Part shown: positions 45,376-57,632 of the stretch, in pieces
Layout of the letters: each line of letters opens with the position of its first letter
Numbering within the stretch: the first letter of the stretch is position 1
Origin: Megalonaias nervosa
Lineage: Eukaryota > Mollusca > Bivalvia > Unionida > Unionidae
Assembly (NCBI GenBank): GCA_016617855.1
Contig: JAECUM010003630.1
Coordinates: forward strand, 57,329-121,328
Length of the DNA stretch: 64,000 nt
Reading direction: 5' to 3'
Notes under the pieces: model-generated
Databases searched by the model: none
Told to the model about the DNA's origin: nothing
Seen by the model: the letters and a program-made list of their open reading frames with translations, nothing else
Translations under genes and position numbers: made by a program

Positions 45376-45970
45376 TTACAAATTAATAGCAAGACCATTC
45401 AAAGCACATTTTACTTCAAAACACCATATTAAAAAAACATCCTGTAAGCACTGATCACCTGTGCATCAACACAATATATTTGACAAAGTATGTATAGTGT
45501 TAATGGCAGGGGTACAGATCCAGTTCTTTATGGAAAAAGGTAATTGATAATAGGGTTCAAAATGAAGGTAAGTTTTTCACTTCAAGCTGTCACAAATCTA
45601 AAATAGAATGCAAGACATTATGACTTGTAAAGGACTTTCAAATATAAGAACAAAGTGGACGATATCAGAAAAGTTGATTCATTGAGGAACTGAAAGATAA
45701 AAAGAAATGGTAGTTCTGACCTCAATGAATATCTGAAATTATAGTTTTATGGCTCATTCACCATGCAGTGTTCAGAGTAAGTCAGGATTACTAATTTTGA
45801 AAAGTATGATTCAGGGATTTTCTTGGGGTGATTAGAAAAGGGACATTCAGACAAGATTTTATGCTAATATTTGCAGCTTCACATGATCTTAAAAACTTTC
45901 ATATTGTGAAGACACCAAATATCTCTGTGATTACACCTGATCATACAGTCACCATGAAGAACCAACTCAC
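45376..45970. other. OXCT1 intron sequence (3' side of last recognised exon)
   Basis: No further exon or element recognised. Confidence 0.5.
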
Positions 45971-46120
45971 CTCCCTAGTTTCACTGGAGATTTCCACATT
46001 GCCATCTGGCTTATACTTGATTGGAGCCCCTCCTTGGTGGATCAGTGTGCCATATCCTGTCGGGGTGAAAAATGCAGGAATACCTGCCCCTCCTGCCCGG
46101 ATCCTCTCTGCAAGGGTGCC
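45971..46120 (-). CDS. OXCT1: OXCT1 exon d (succinyl-CoA:3-ketoacid CoA transferase)
   Basis: 150 bp, 50 codons, between an acceptor ATATTTTAG|GGC and a donor GAG|GTGAGT. Reading includes [40 protein letters not shown] and [10 protein letters not shown], the glycine-rich segment of the enzyme's N-terminal CoA transferase half. The enzyme works in the mitochondrial matrix, moving CoA from succinyl-CoA to acetoacetate in ketone body use. It follows directly in protein order from the exon at 59038-59130 (…ELTPQ|GTLAER…), in the same phase. The remaining C-terminal exons were looked for to the left and not found. Confidence 0.96.
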
Positions 46121-46671
46121 CTAAAATATATAGATGAAAAGCATGGAATAAGCAACTTAATAAGAATGATAAGGCTGATTTGGACACTTTTTTTCTCAAA
46201 CACCTATCATCCAACCTTGTTAATTTGACCTACTTTTATCTCAGTACAGCACTCGCCATAAAAGAAACCAATTTTTTTATAGTAAAATATGTTTCTTCAA
46301 TAATACCTACCAGATCATAATACCTTAGGAGAACTAATACCTCATAAATCTAGCCCTCACAGGCTAAAACATTTTAGCTAAAGCTAGAGTGATCTCCCCT
46401 TGATACTGGGATTGGCACAAATCCAATGAATACATGTATTTAGTTACTACTGGAGCAGGAGGCATGCTCTCCATATGGATGTAAACTGTTGGAAGGCTGT
46501 ATGTGTTTTATGACTGTGTAAGTAAAATGAAGAAACATATTTTACTAGAAAAGTTTCTATTTCAATATGTTACCTAATCATAATACCTTAGGATAATAGG
46601 TAAGAAGTGGAGGGAGTTACATCCCTTTATGCCTGAGAGGCCATTACCATTCCTCTAAGGTATGCAAAATT

Positions 46672-46890
46672 GCTTCTAGATAACCTGACTGGAGAATAGA
46701 CTACATCTGTCTTGGAGTTGCTTTGAAAGTGAAAATGTCTACCTTCTAGATAACCTGACTGGAGAATAGACTATATCTGTCTTGGAGTGGCTTTGAAAGG
46801 GAAAATGTCTACCTTCTAGATAACCTGACTGGAGAATAGATTACATCTGTCTTGGAGTGGCTTTGAAAGAGAAAATGTCTACCTTCTCTC
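46672..46890. repeat. 70-bp tandem repeat, three units
   Basis: Three nearly identical units starting TTCTAGATAACCTGACTGGA and ending GAAAATGTCTACC. They lie at the C-terminal end of the DIRS recombinase region. Confidence 0.93.
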
Positions 46891-46899
46891 AAATCCAGC

Positions 46900-47640
46900 A
46901 GATATCATGAAAGCAGGGGCCATTATGAGTTATACTGTCCCATCCTGTCAGAACTGCAGGCAGTTCAGGTCAAATGATAAAGCATGTGTTTGACTAATTG
47001 TCTGCTACTGTTAGTGTGATTAGGAAACAGATCTTATGAGAGATGAACCAATGAAGCCCACTAGAGCAGTTCAAACAGAGTCTGATTCAGCCCGATTAGC
47101 ACACATGATAGATTCCTCTTTGGGCACAAAGCCAATGCCTTTGGATGCATGAATTGAAAATCTGACATCAAATCAGATAGGTCTTATTTAATATGCAATT
47201 TTCCTTGACGACTCGGTGTGTCGGATATTGTTGAATGGTAACCTTTTATCATGACTGGTGCTATCTGTTTATCATCAAAGAGTCAAAGTAGGAAGCTAGC
47301 AACTGAGAAATTGATACAATCTGAGGCACAACTGTGCAAAAATTCTCCCTGTCCCTCATACACTTCAGGTGGAGGGCTGTCTCACTCAAGCAAATTTCTC
47401 CACCACTTGGTTAGAGATTTGTTTGTTTTTGAGGGCTTGTTTAATATGATCCAGATGTGCAGGTTCAACAACTCTGGATTGGGATGGAACACCTGCCATC
47501 ATGGTTGCTTGAGCAAATGAGGAAATATCCCTTTTTCCTATGGATTTTGGCCACTATATTGATGGGATCGTTGATCCATGATTTTCACACTTGAGTGAAG
47601 CAATCAAGATGAAGTAACACTCTGATTCTCTTGCTTTTTG
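46900..47640 (-). pseudogene. DIRS tyrosine recombinase remnant
   Basis: Sense reading: AHLDHIKQALKNKQISNQVV, EKFA, VRQPST, then after frame changes SVASFLL, LFDDKQIAPVMIKGYHSTIS. This is the N-terminal domain of DIRS recombinases (the '...IKGYRSAI' motif). Further on, TLFELL and HLSHKICFLITLTVAD correspond to the start of the catalytic domain. The catalytic Arg-His-Arg-Tyr set could not be read. Multiple stops. Confidence 0.72.
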
Positions 47641-48560
47641 TATCATGTTAGAAACAGGTGTATTGGAGGGTGAGCATATGCATCCAAACCATTCCAATCA
47701 ATGCCAAGAGCATCAACTGCCCAGGGCTTCAAATCCAGGGCTGGTGAGACAAAGGCTGGAGTTTTGCAATAGCCTTGCTACCAAACAGATCTGCCAATGG
47801 TTGATTCCAGTGGGAACATATGTGAGTGAAAACCAAGGGATGAAACAATCATTTTGCTTGTAATAGTTGATTACTCTTGGACAGCAAGTCAGCTAACACC
47901 AGTAACTGGCCTGGAATATGATGTTGTCCATGGATTTGTTTTGGAGGACACCAGCTTATAAATTCCCAAAGAAGAACACAAAGGTCTGGGGACTTTGTTC
48001 CCCATTGCCTTCTGAGATATTTCACCACAGTTGAGATGTCACACAGAATGAGAATGCCCTTCCATATAGATTCTCCTGCTTCCAATACAATGCTTTCATT
48101 ATGGATTTCATCTACAGGTTATTAATATGCAACATTCAATCCCGAGTGAGCCTCTGTCCACTGGCCTTGTGGAATGATGGAGGAAGATATGCATTCCAGC
48201 CAGTTGTGCTCATGTCCATATAAACTGACAACTAGCAGGCTGTACCAGCAAGAGATCACTTGATGTAAGGCAAGTGATGTTCTCCAATTCCTGAGATGGG
48301 ACCTCATATGCACAGTTTGTTCCAAGGAACAAAGTTTTGGCTGCCATTGGGACAACAGTATCATTGCAATGGCCTCATAAATAGGCAACCTAGGACAATG
48401 ATGTCCATTGTCACATTGATTAAACCCTTTAGGTAAAGGACTCTCAAGCTGAGAGATTGAAGCTATCGGGTGCAATCGGTCTGTAGTAGGAACTGGCCAT
48501 AAAGGCACTAACTGGCCATAGAGTGGCATGGAACTGTCACTGTACAATACCACCAATGGA
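47641..48560 (-). pseudogene. DIRS RNase H and connecting region
   Basis: Sense reading: DMSTTGWNAYLPP, QGQWTEAHSGL, LHINNL, ILILCDISTVVKYLRRQWGT, KSPDLCVLLWEFI, HIPGQLLVLADLLSK, and PAFVSPALDLKPWAVDALGI followed by DWNGLDAYAHPP. These are characteristic DIRS RNase H and post-RNase H motifs in the correct order. Upstream RT C-terminal remnants reach 48560 in shifted frames. Broken in at least three places. Confidence 0.82.
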
Positions 48561-50641
48561 TGTCTTTTCTCAGAGTGGGTATGTGTACTGATGTGGGGAT
48601 GGAATACTTAATATGAGATCATTATAAGCAGTCCTCTCTGGTATATCTGAAAGCTGGATTGGGTTCAGTACTGACTGTGAGCAATATCCCTTTCTCTATG
48701 CTTTTATCTCAACTGATTCTGAAGAACCCTGGCTTTTAACTTTTAATGGATCTTCAGGACTATTTCCCAGATTAGCACCCATATTGAGTAGATTAGGTGG
48801 CACAACTGACCATGCAGCGAGCTGGGTGCACTGAGGCACTCCTGGTAGACTGAGTCTTAACAGTGCGAGTGCACTGATGTCGAGACATCATATGGGATGG
48901 TGATCAACATAAACTTGCCAATAATTAATCATGTGGCTGGTTGGTTTTTGCTGTTTAGCATGTCAATAAATGTTGCAACTTTGGACCAAGCTGTTGATGG
49001 AGAAGGAGGAGGGGAGCGAAACTCTGGAGCTAACAAGTGATTGACTTCTTCAATTGACACTTGGAAGGTTGAGTCTTCTCCTGTCAATGAGATCTAACAA
49101 AGATGATGGAGCTTGTGAGCATTCTCCATCATGACTCAGTGAACAAGGCAAATCTGAGATGGAACTGGAGAAGTTTGTCTAAGTAGTGGCCCACCATGCT
49201 CACAATATATCCTGAAGTGAATCTGATCACTAAGTGAGTGATCCCTTTGAGTGACAAAGGCAAGAGATTGCTGTGGCTCCATGCCTTGGGGCATTAAATT
49301 CGGCACTGGATGCAATGAGTGACATGTGGTTCATCCACTGAAGTGTCTTTTAGTTTGGAGTAAGGAAAATCCTCAAAGACCGTCTGTGTTTTGTCTTAAA
49401 TGGTAAGATCAACTGTGGTAGTGACCTGTTGGGATCTAAGACATGGCAGAGCCCAGTTTGGAAGAGGCCATTTTATCTCTCATGGCACTGTGCTATAATT
49501 TGTGTTGAAATGGTTTAGGGGATATTTTATCCACAGAAATGGTCCATACAGTTTAAACAAAGAACTTTTGATCGACTGGTAGTAACTTGTTGCGATTTGA
49601 GATGTATGGCAGACTCCAGTTATGACTGAAGAGTGCCATTTAATCTTGCATGACATTGTGCTGTTAAATGTGTCAATACAGGTTAGGGGATATTTGATCC
49701 ACAAAACCACTGCTGTGTGAGATAATATCTGAGCAATCTTGCTTTCTTCTCCAAAGTAGTCAATAAAGACCTACAGTCTTTAACTTACATTATATCGTCA
49801 AATGTGGTGGTAAGATAGGTTAACTTTCAAACAGTCACTAAGTAAGGTCACCTCTGAGTGGCAGAGACTTGAGAACAAAGTGAAGCTACATTCCATGGGT
49901 ACTGGGGCACTAAGCTAGGCATCATATACAGTGAGTGCCCTATGGCACTACGTGGGTTAGGTTGATCCATGAGTGCCTGTAATATGTATTTTCAGCAAAC
50001 CAGATATGGATCATATGTCTGGTATCTGACAAAGGATGACTAGCTGTTGCATTAACCTACTGTAATCAGAGTCTGGTCACAGTGGAACAGGGCCATTGTA
50101 CTTGGCATGACATTGTCTAGATTAAGTTGGGACAGAGAACAGGATATTTGATCCATTTAGCTGGTCTGTGCATTAGAAGTATGAGAGAGTAAATATGATG
50201 TTTGTTTTAATCTTGATCATGCTCAATGGCAGGTGATAAAGGCATTTGGGTATCAAGCCCATGCAGTGAATGGCCAAATAGTTCTGCCAAGAGAGGTTTA
50301 TTATGATGTGACAGTGAGAAAGGAGTCAGAGCCATTGCTGACTGTGATAGCTTGGATTGCTTTGAACTTGATGAACCATGTAGAGCGTGATACCCATAGA
50401 GAAGCCAGTCATTCCCTGCCGTAATGACAGCATGCAAACTGATGACAACTTCATCCCTCAAGGTGCGCTTCAGTACCTTCCCTTCTAATACCCCCAGTAC
50501 TACAGCCCATCGACTTTCTGTCCATAATACACAAGTTTAACATGTATTTGTAGATTGGCAACCAGCACAAGCTTTGCCTGTACAGTGATTGTCAGTTCCA
50601 TTTTTAGAATGTTTACAAAGCTTACACTTTGTCTTGCCCAT
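48561..50641 (-). pseudogene. DIRS ORF1 (gag-like) and RT remnants
   Basis: ORF1 starts at ATG 50641: MGKTKCKLCKHSKNGTDNHC, TGKACAGC, then TCVLWTESRW and LRDEVVISLHAV, a cysteine-rich N-terminus. Further downstream (about 49080) are DSTFQVSIEEVNHLLAPEF and a Pro/Ser-rich stretch, as in DIRS ORF1. The segment 48561-48900 should hold RT but no palm motif was seen. Similar 100-bp blocks at about 49390-49700 suggest internal duplication. Many stops. Confidence 0.55.
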
Positions 50642-50682
50642 GGTCTAAATCTGTGAGCCAAAACAAAGCAGACAGTATATAC

Positions 50683-50859
50683 CAGGGGTCTCAAACTCAA
50701 ACCACTCTGAGGGCCGCATGAGGGTATTTTCAATGGCCCAAGGGCCGCACCACCTTTGTAATTTCTCATGACACCATGTAACGCCAATCATTTTGTAGGC
50801 CACAGGATATGGTTTGGCGGGCTGCATGCAGCCCGCAGGCTGCGTGTTTTAGACCCCTG
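50683..50859. mobile_element. hAT-type MITE
   Basis: 177 bp with ends CAGGGGTCTCAAACTC and AGACCCCTG, flanked by a perfect 8-bp duplication GTATATAC (50675-50682, 50860-50867). Inside are GGGCCGCA blocks typical of this widespread hAT MITE type. No coding capacity. Confidence 0.93.
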
Positions 50860-50881
50860 GTATATACAGTTGTTTTGGTAC

Positions 50882-53174
50882 TGTTAAGAGTCTATGCTCT
50901 TAAAATAAGTAACAGAAAAGAGTGAAAAGCAACAAGCTAGAATACAAAGTGAAAAAATGAAAAAAAGAACTTATGGTATTGCAAATTAAATCCCAAATTA
51001 AATCCCAAAACAATCTTAGAATTTACAGACACAAGTTCTAATAACTTGAAACTCTAAATAGACTTTAGTAGAAATCCAAATTGAGACCAACGCTGAAGGT
51101 CTTGATATGTCTGTATGACCTGTATAATGCCGATGTGACAAAAGTATCTTGTTGGATCACAGTAATATAATTCCAGGTTTGAATTTACTATAAATCCCAG
51201 TGAATGTCTATTTCCAATAATGTTATCAGAGCACTTTTTCTATTTCCAGAGACAAATCACCTAGACTGAATAATTAGAAGAAATAAATTTCAACCCAAAT
51301 TTACTACTGGTCACAACAACAATACAAATTGATTTTGCTAGATCTTAAGCATGAACAAATCTTTCCAGTAAGGAGATTATATAGTTTTCCATTTGACCTT
51401 AGTTCACAATTAACATTTTCTGAAAAAATATTACCTAATGGAAAATAACCTTCTAGAAAGTTCTTAACATTTACAAAATAAAATGTTAGCTATAATTAGC
51501 AGTCTCTTACTAAAATTATATGAAATGTGTAGTAAACAACAAGCAGACCTGGCAATTCATAAGGAATTTCCAAAGTTCAAGACACAGATTAAGATAAACA
51601 TATTTACTACAAAACCAAAATCAATAATTCAGGCTGTCACGGAATTGTATAAATCCCTTTATTTATTAAATACACATACTTCGGTTTCGTTTTTTGTGAA
51701 CAACGATACCCGAGTGTGATTTATGTATATTGTACAATATTTCAAAACAGTGAGTTCAGTTCATCCTATGCCGCACATGCAAAGCGCTTTAGATAGGACA
51801 AATGAATACATCAAGTGCACAGATGATGTAGGGTCGCATCATCTGTGTATAAATGCCTCACCGTAAGACTAAATCTTTATATTACAGAATGTCTTGTCAG
51901 TGAGCAGTCTACTTAAGGGCTTGCACATCTTCAGCTGTAAAGGTATGTGAGTTATTTATTAATTTCTTGTGGATAAGTTATAACTATTGTACTACCACAT
52001 TTATTTTTGTATATTTTCTATGTAGCTTCGGCTTACGTAGTATAATGCAAATATTTTCTATTCTTGTTTGTTACTTAGCAAGAGATTTATATTAGCAATA
52101 TAAAGTTGCATTTTTAAGAAACGTTTAGTACCATAGGATTCTTATAGAATACAGGTAGGTTCTCTTCTGAACCTGTTTATTGCTTTGTATGTTGTGCCGA
52201 TAATGTAATTTGTATTGCTTACCATATCTAACATCATTACGTGCTATCGTATATGCCTGTGTCATGCATAGTACACTGTGTTAGATGTATTTTCAGCTGA
52301 TCAGAGTCAACAGGGTACCAGTTGTAGAGCTGAGCATAGACGTTGACCATAGCAGCTGTAAAGCTGAACCATAGCAGCCACAGAGCTGAGTGAACAGTGT
52401 TGCTAGTCAAGTAGCAGGTGATCGGGCATTGCTGACCAATTGGTGGGTGCTGATTACTTGATTGACCAAGGAATTGAATGGTGGTTGGTGACTATCTGAA
52501 ATGCTGACTGCTTGATTGACCAGTGTGACTGGTAGCCAAATATTCTGGTGATGGGGTGTAACTCCATACATATAATCTTTTAGCTGTGGGCTAATTTTGG
52601 GGTTTGTTATACCCAGTGTTCTGGGACTGTAAAGATGATGTGTATGATATCTGTCCCTTTGTTTTCATCATTTTACCATCTGAGTAAAGTACCTCATTTT
52701 TCACTATCTGAGTGAACACATTTTACTATAAGAGTAAAATACATCATATTTTACCATTTGAGTAAAACACATCATTCTTTTCGTCGTGTGAAATTACTGT
52801 GAATCATTCACCTTTGTCCTTGTACTGTGTAAGGTCATTTATTTGTATTTATATTTGTTGCATTACTAGGTTCATGCAGATTGTGTTAATTTGTCCAATA
52901 TTTGGATCTTATACACACACATACTAATCATGATTCTTTTTTCATACAAGCCATTAATCAATAAACACTGTATTTGTATCACCTTCAAAAGTGTTCTGTT
53001 ATAAACCCGAAATCCAACCCGGTTATCTTGTTACACAGCCAGGTAGAAAATGAACTTAATTTTGGACAAGGTCAAGTCCAGCATACAATGTTACATTTCA
53101 ATAGCATATAATGAAATAAAAAAATATAAATATAAAAACAACTAACAAACAATGCAAATTAAATATACATAACA
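50882..53174 (-). mobile_element. Solo LTR, Gmr1-like type A, carrying another solo LTR
   Basis: 50882-51634 and 53036-53174 together make about 890 bp matching the type A LTRs at 15688 and 21201 (TGTTAAGAG start; TCTGGACAATG-like block; ATACATAACA end). It is split by a 1.4-kb solo LTR. A target duplication was not found. Confidence 0.85.
51635..53035 (+). mobile_element. Solo LTR of another family (type D), nested
   Basis: 1401 bp, TGTCACGGAATTG to CGGTTATCTTGTTACA. A TATAAATGCC box is at about 51850 and an AATAAA at about 52960. Flanks CAGGC and CAGCC look like a 5-bp duplication with one change. Four copies of a unit like TTTTACCATCTGAGTAAA lie at 52670-52780. The superfamily is uncertain (BEL/Pao or gypsy). 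Confidence 0.78.
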
Positions 53175-53870
53175 ATATTTATGAAATGGACACTATAATA
53201 TCAATTGTGAGACAATGTTACCAGAAGGAAAGGCCAAATGATGGCCTACAGATGTAAAATCAGTAAAGTATCACGCATGTAACTACGAAGCAGATGCTAA
53301 GACTAGATTAATGTAGAAAACTTACATGTATGTATCGTACTGTAGCATAACTTGTACAGCAAATATTATGAGTTTTCAATGTTACACACCAGAATTGTAC
53401 ATATTTAAATACAGCAAAAGCATTGTGTTGGGACACACCAATAACCCATGCAGGCACATACAAAGGATGGCTAAGTGTGTGAGGACAGCAAAGTGATTAC
53501 AGTGAAAAGCCAGAAACTTTGCGATCGAAGAAAGAAAGATTAAAATGTTGGCAACTTAGAGTATACTTCCCTGCGAAGAGAATACTCCTCGAACATGGCT
53601 TAAGGTAGAAAACTTCCAAAATGTTTGCACATGAATTGCAATGCCTCCCTGCTTGTAGAGAGTGTGTTTCTTGGCATGAATTGAAGCAGAAACTTAAGTA
53701 TTCACAGGATCTGGCAACAGTCCCTGTATCAAGGGGAGATTATTCTATCAAACTAACTTAGGTGTTCAGATATTTTTTAGAACTTTTTAGCTAAAAAGTT
53801 TAAACCTAGGAGGGCTGGATTTGCAAGGCAGTAGGTATTATGATAAGATAACATATCTGAAGAGAAAGTT

Positions 53871-54099
53871 TAACTGCAGATTATTAACAGTTTATTAATC
53901 TAACTACTCAAAAGGGAATGATCTCCATCAATTATTATGACTTGAATGTAATTCAGTACTTCATATTAAAAATAATTTTGTTTTTACATTGCAGTGCATC
54001 CTCCATGGTCCAAACCTAACTTATCAAACATCTTGGTTCATCCACATCAATATAATGCCCTAAAACATTTGCAGTAAAAATAAAAATGGACTTGATTTT
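53871..54099. other. Spacer between DIRS and LINE
   Basis: No feature recognised. Confidence 0.4.
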
Positions 54100-57000
54100 T
54101 CAAGCCATTCTCATGTCCAACAATGAATCTGGTACTCAAGGGACAAGTTCGTAGTGATTGTAAATCATTTTCAAAATTAGTGTCAACTAGTGGTTTCATT
54201 CATCAGAGTTAAACTATTATAGCTGATAACCAGATCACAGCTGGTGAAATCTTAAACTGATATTCAAAAGATGCATAAATGGTTCAGATGTTGGCTAGTT
54301 ACATTTAATCCAAATAAGACTGAATCAATGCTCATACAATCAAACCCACTTATCTTGACCTCGGTTATCTCGAGAACCCATGTATGTCGAGCACTTTGGT
54401 CCGGTCCCGAAAAAATCCTTCTTTGTTATGCTAATTTTTCCCCGCTTATCTTGACCCCTGTTAAGTCGATAACCTGGTTATGTTGGGCATAAGTTTCGGT
54501 CCAAGGTAGTATGCGGACCCGCTTAATTCGATGAAATGCAACTTTTAATGTCCTTCTCAGAGAAATTTTAAAAGAAATGATCAGGCGTTTCTGCTATTAC
54601 CGGTACCTTGTACTGGCAAGGATGGAAAAAGTCTGTACAAATCCAAATATTACCGGTACAAATGCTAATCAACTAATCTCATCAATGCATGGTTTATCAC
54701 TTATACAGAGTGGAGAAAATTATCATGTAAACAATACTTTAGAGTATGGAAATTGAATGCATGTGTTTCTGACCTTTACGTAAGCTGCTTTCAAAATGGA
54801 CATTATCGCTTGTCCACGCCACGACAATATAGTTTGTCCCACACAGCATCACAAATTTGATCTTATCTATAACTCCGAAAATTATCAGGTTAACATCATT
54901 AAATGTGGCTAAAAATACCTAATTTGTTGTACACAATATATTTAAAACAAATTCGGTAATAAAGTGTTTTCATGCTTGGTGCGAGCGTAAAAGCCTTCAA
55001 CTTCAGCATGGCTAGATCACGTGACTCACAATAATCTATAAAAAAAACCCCGCAAAACTCCAAACAAAGCTGTCCCCCCCCAGCTGCCCCCCCATTGGTT
55101 ATTAATTTGTTTTGAACAAGAGTAAATAAAAGCAACAACGGTATTGTAAAAAAAAAGTCTATAGCGCCCAGTATTTTTTTTATGAAAATGGTGATCGCTG
55201 TACCATGATTACATATTCTTCAACACAAACGGAATGAAGCAGAATGTGACCGATAGGATTAAAATTTGAAACAGAAAGATGAGTGCTTTCATTTGTGTTG
55301 TTTTTATCTTGGATTTCAAAGTCTTGCAATCCATCAAAGAGGTTAGCCGACTCTCCTTCTGGAGCTGTGTTCTTGCCGACGATCACTGATCAAAGTCAGG
55401 AGGGATATGGGACTAGAACTGTACGAATGAAATAAGTTGTCTTCTAACTGCATGAATGGAATAAGTTGGCTTCATACAGAATTTGATGTTGAGACAGTTA
55501 ACTCTAAAGACTTGAAACACATTTTACAGTTTGTCAGTACATGAATACTGACAGCCCCGTCTTTTTCTGGTAAAGAAGCAAAATTTATCAGTTAAAAACT
55601 GGCATATACTGGTGTAAAGGAACCGCTGATGATCGAAAAAAAAAAGATTGATTTACACGCACAAAATTGGTCAGTTACATTTTGCTGCTAGTCACAAGTC
55701 AACTTTCAAAAAAAATAAGTATAGTCCTACAGGTACATGTACTTCAGTTGGCCTAGATTTTGGATAGCGTGAGAAAATCATTGTCTTGCTGAGGCTACCA
55801 AAGGGATGAGGCTATTCACAGGGAAATAAAAACAACTTTAAACCACTGACACTGTTGCAGTAACTTATTGTTGTAAAACTATGTGACTTGTTACTTAATC
55901 CCATTTAAAAGACCTCCAATCTTGTTTTTTCTCCAACCAGGCATGACTGAATTACTACTTTTATTGTGCATTAGAAATGTCTTTTGTTCTTAGAAATAAA
56001 ACACCTCATTTTTGGTACTTCAGATGCATGATCATTGTTCTGCAGTAGATTTATCAACTAAACCCTGACATCTCGGGACCCGGTTATTTCAACAATTTTT
56101 TGACACCCCGACATAATCGAGTTAACCGGGTTTGACTGTAGCATGAAAACAAAACCAAAACCATCCTATATTATGCATGGCTAAAACAAACCAACAAGAA
56201 GTTACTCAGCACAAACATTTGGGCCTTACATTATTCAATGATGCCACTTGGCACACACACATTAAATACATTTCCGACAAAGCCTAGGAGAAACTGAATT
56301 GTTTAAAAAGTCTCAAATTCAAACTAGATTGATTATAATTGGAAAAAATGTACAAATCTTATATTGTTCCAACTTTTGACTATGCCGATCACATTTGGGA
56401 CAATTGTACCATAAATGAGAAAGAATTTCTAGCAAAAAATAAATGTTGAGGCAATGAGAATAATAATGGGTGCAACTAAAAGTGCATCTCCTTCACAAAT
56501 GCACCATGATACCAGCTGAGAAAGTCTAAACTCTTGCTGTTAGAAGCATAAATTGCTTAAATTATTCAAAATTTACTACAAACTACCTCCCACATATCTT
56601 CAAGATTTGATTTGACCTTTATTTGCAAAATACAAGACCTACTCCATTCGATCTTCAAATGATCTTCGACCTCCAATGCTTAGAACAACCTTGTTTTATA
56701 ATTCATTTCTACCATCTACAATTCAGCTATGGAACTTGTTACCCACTGAAGTAAAAAACAACCCTTCAATACATAATTTTAAAGCCTATTTGAACCACAA
56801 CAAAAAAAACCACTCCATGTTGATAGAATGTCTCAGATCATGCATGCTTGGCTAAGCACAAATTGTAGTAACTTAAATTACGATTTATATATGAATCATG
56901 TCTCCAATAGTAAGTATTGCTCCTGCAGTGAAATTGAGAATGCAAAAACACTTTCTTCTAGATGGCTCCAAACATTCAAATCTTAGAGATCAAATCCTAT

Positions 57001-57118
57001 GCACGCTCCCTTTGCTCTTATGATTGAAACATTATTATTTGGCAACCATATGTTACCTGTAGAAAACAACACACAAATATTTTTAACTGTGCAAAATTAT
57101 ATTAGGTCAACCAACTGA
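54100..57118 (+). pseudogene. LINE reverse transcriptase tail (CR1/L2-like), interrupted
   Basis: Before the MITE: a YADD-like remnant (ADNQITAGEILN) and DIQKMHKWFRCWLVTFNPNK followed by TESMLI. After it: VTQHKHLGLTLFNDATWHTH, KYISDKA, LEKMYKSYIVPTFDYADHIW, then Arg/Lys-rich thumb sequence, LRTTLFYNSFLPSTIQLWNL, LPTEVKNN, and YCSCSEIENAKHFLLD, ending at TGA 57118. This is the thumb and C-terminal domain of a Jockey/CR1/L2-type LINE ORF2. It is 5'-truncated, with several stops and frame changes. Confidence 0.85.
54337..56138. mobile_element. pogo/Tigger-type MITE inserted in the LINE
   Basis: 1802 bp, left end CAATCAAACCCACTTATC, right end (complement) CAGTCAAACCCGGTTAAC, flanked by TA on both sides (54335-54336, 56139-56140). 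Subterminal copies of TTATCTCGA-like words occur near both ends. No transposase is recognised. An unidentified 68-codon frame lies at 55386-55180 (minus). Confidence 0.88.
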
Positions 57119-57532
57119 CTTAGCTAATTGACTGAACACACAACCTTTTGAAATGCAATTAATTAGTTCTTATTCTGACTGTACACACAACCTTTTGAAA
57201 TGCAATTAATTAGTTCTTATTCAATGTTATGCTTTGTATCCAAGTTTATGCATAGTTTCTGTACCAGCACTGAGATCAATGATGTTATATTTTTTGCTAA
57301 TTTTTTGGGAGACAGTGCTAATAAGCCTATGCTTTCTACTGAATACCCCAAAATCACATGTTTGTAATTGCACTTGACAAAGTTTCTCAAATAAATATGA
57401 TTTAAACTAGAGTTAAACTTGTTATGGCAACACAGCTGAAAAATTCCAAAATTGTTCTACTTTTCCAGAGATTAAATATTGTCATTAAATTTAATAAATA
57501 TTGAAAATTTTCCATCCAAATTTATACAAATT
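57119..57532. repeat. 47-bp direct duplication and AT-rich spacer
   Basis: TACACACAACCTTTTGAAAT followed by GCAATTAATTAGTTCTTATTC occurs twice at 57131-57221, just past the LINE stop. Nothing else is seen. Confidence 0.75.
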
Positions 57533-57632
57533 TCTAGGTATATGAAATCTTACTTGCCTTCGCAAGCTTTCTCACACACTCACATTGGTCGAACTAAGGC
57601 TCAAACTCACGCGGACATTGGTGAGATGTAGA
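57533..57632 (-). mobile_element. SINE family 1, head fragment
   Basis: CGCAAGCTTTCTCACACACT...CGAACTAAGGCTCAAACTCA is the complement of the SINE-1 head including a degraded B box. Body and tail are absent. Confidence 0.75.

Larger units (their letters stand above)
46290..53870 (-). mobile_element. Decayed DIRS-type retrotransposon with inverted termini
   Basis: The left terminus (about 46290-46640, plus) and right terminus (about 53530-53870, minus) share blocks in inverted arrangement: ATCATAATACCT, AAATC(T/C)AGCCCTC, TTTTAGCTAAA, ATCTCCCCTTGATAC. Between them on the minus strand lie a Cys-rich ORF1 start (50641), an RNase H (about 48250-47850) and a tyrosine recombinase (about 47520-46900). 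Without the 2.3-kb LTR insertion the element is about 5.3 kb, a normal DIRS size. The RT palm is mostly missing. It sits in an intron of OXCT1 in the same orientation. Confidence 0.8.

Noticed and set aside
48122..48556. A 144-codon minus-strand frame as a host gene
   Set aside because: Its end (QGQWTEAHSG) and the adjoining frame are DIRS RT/RNase H sequence; it is a shifted reading of the retroelement.
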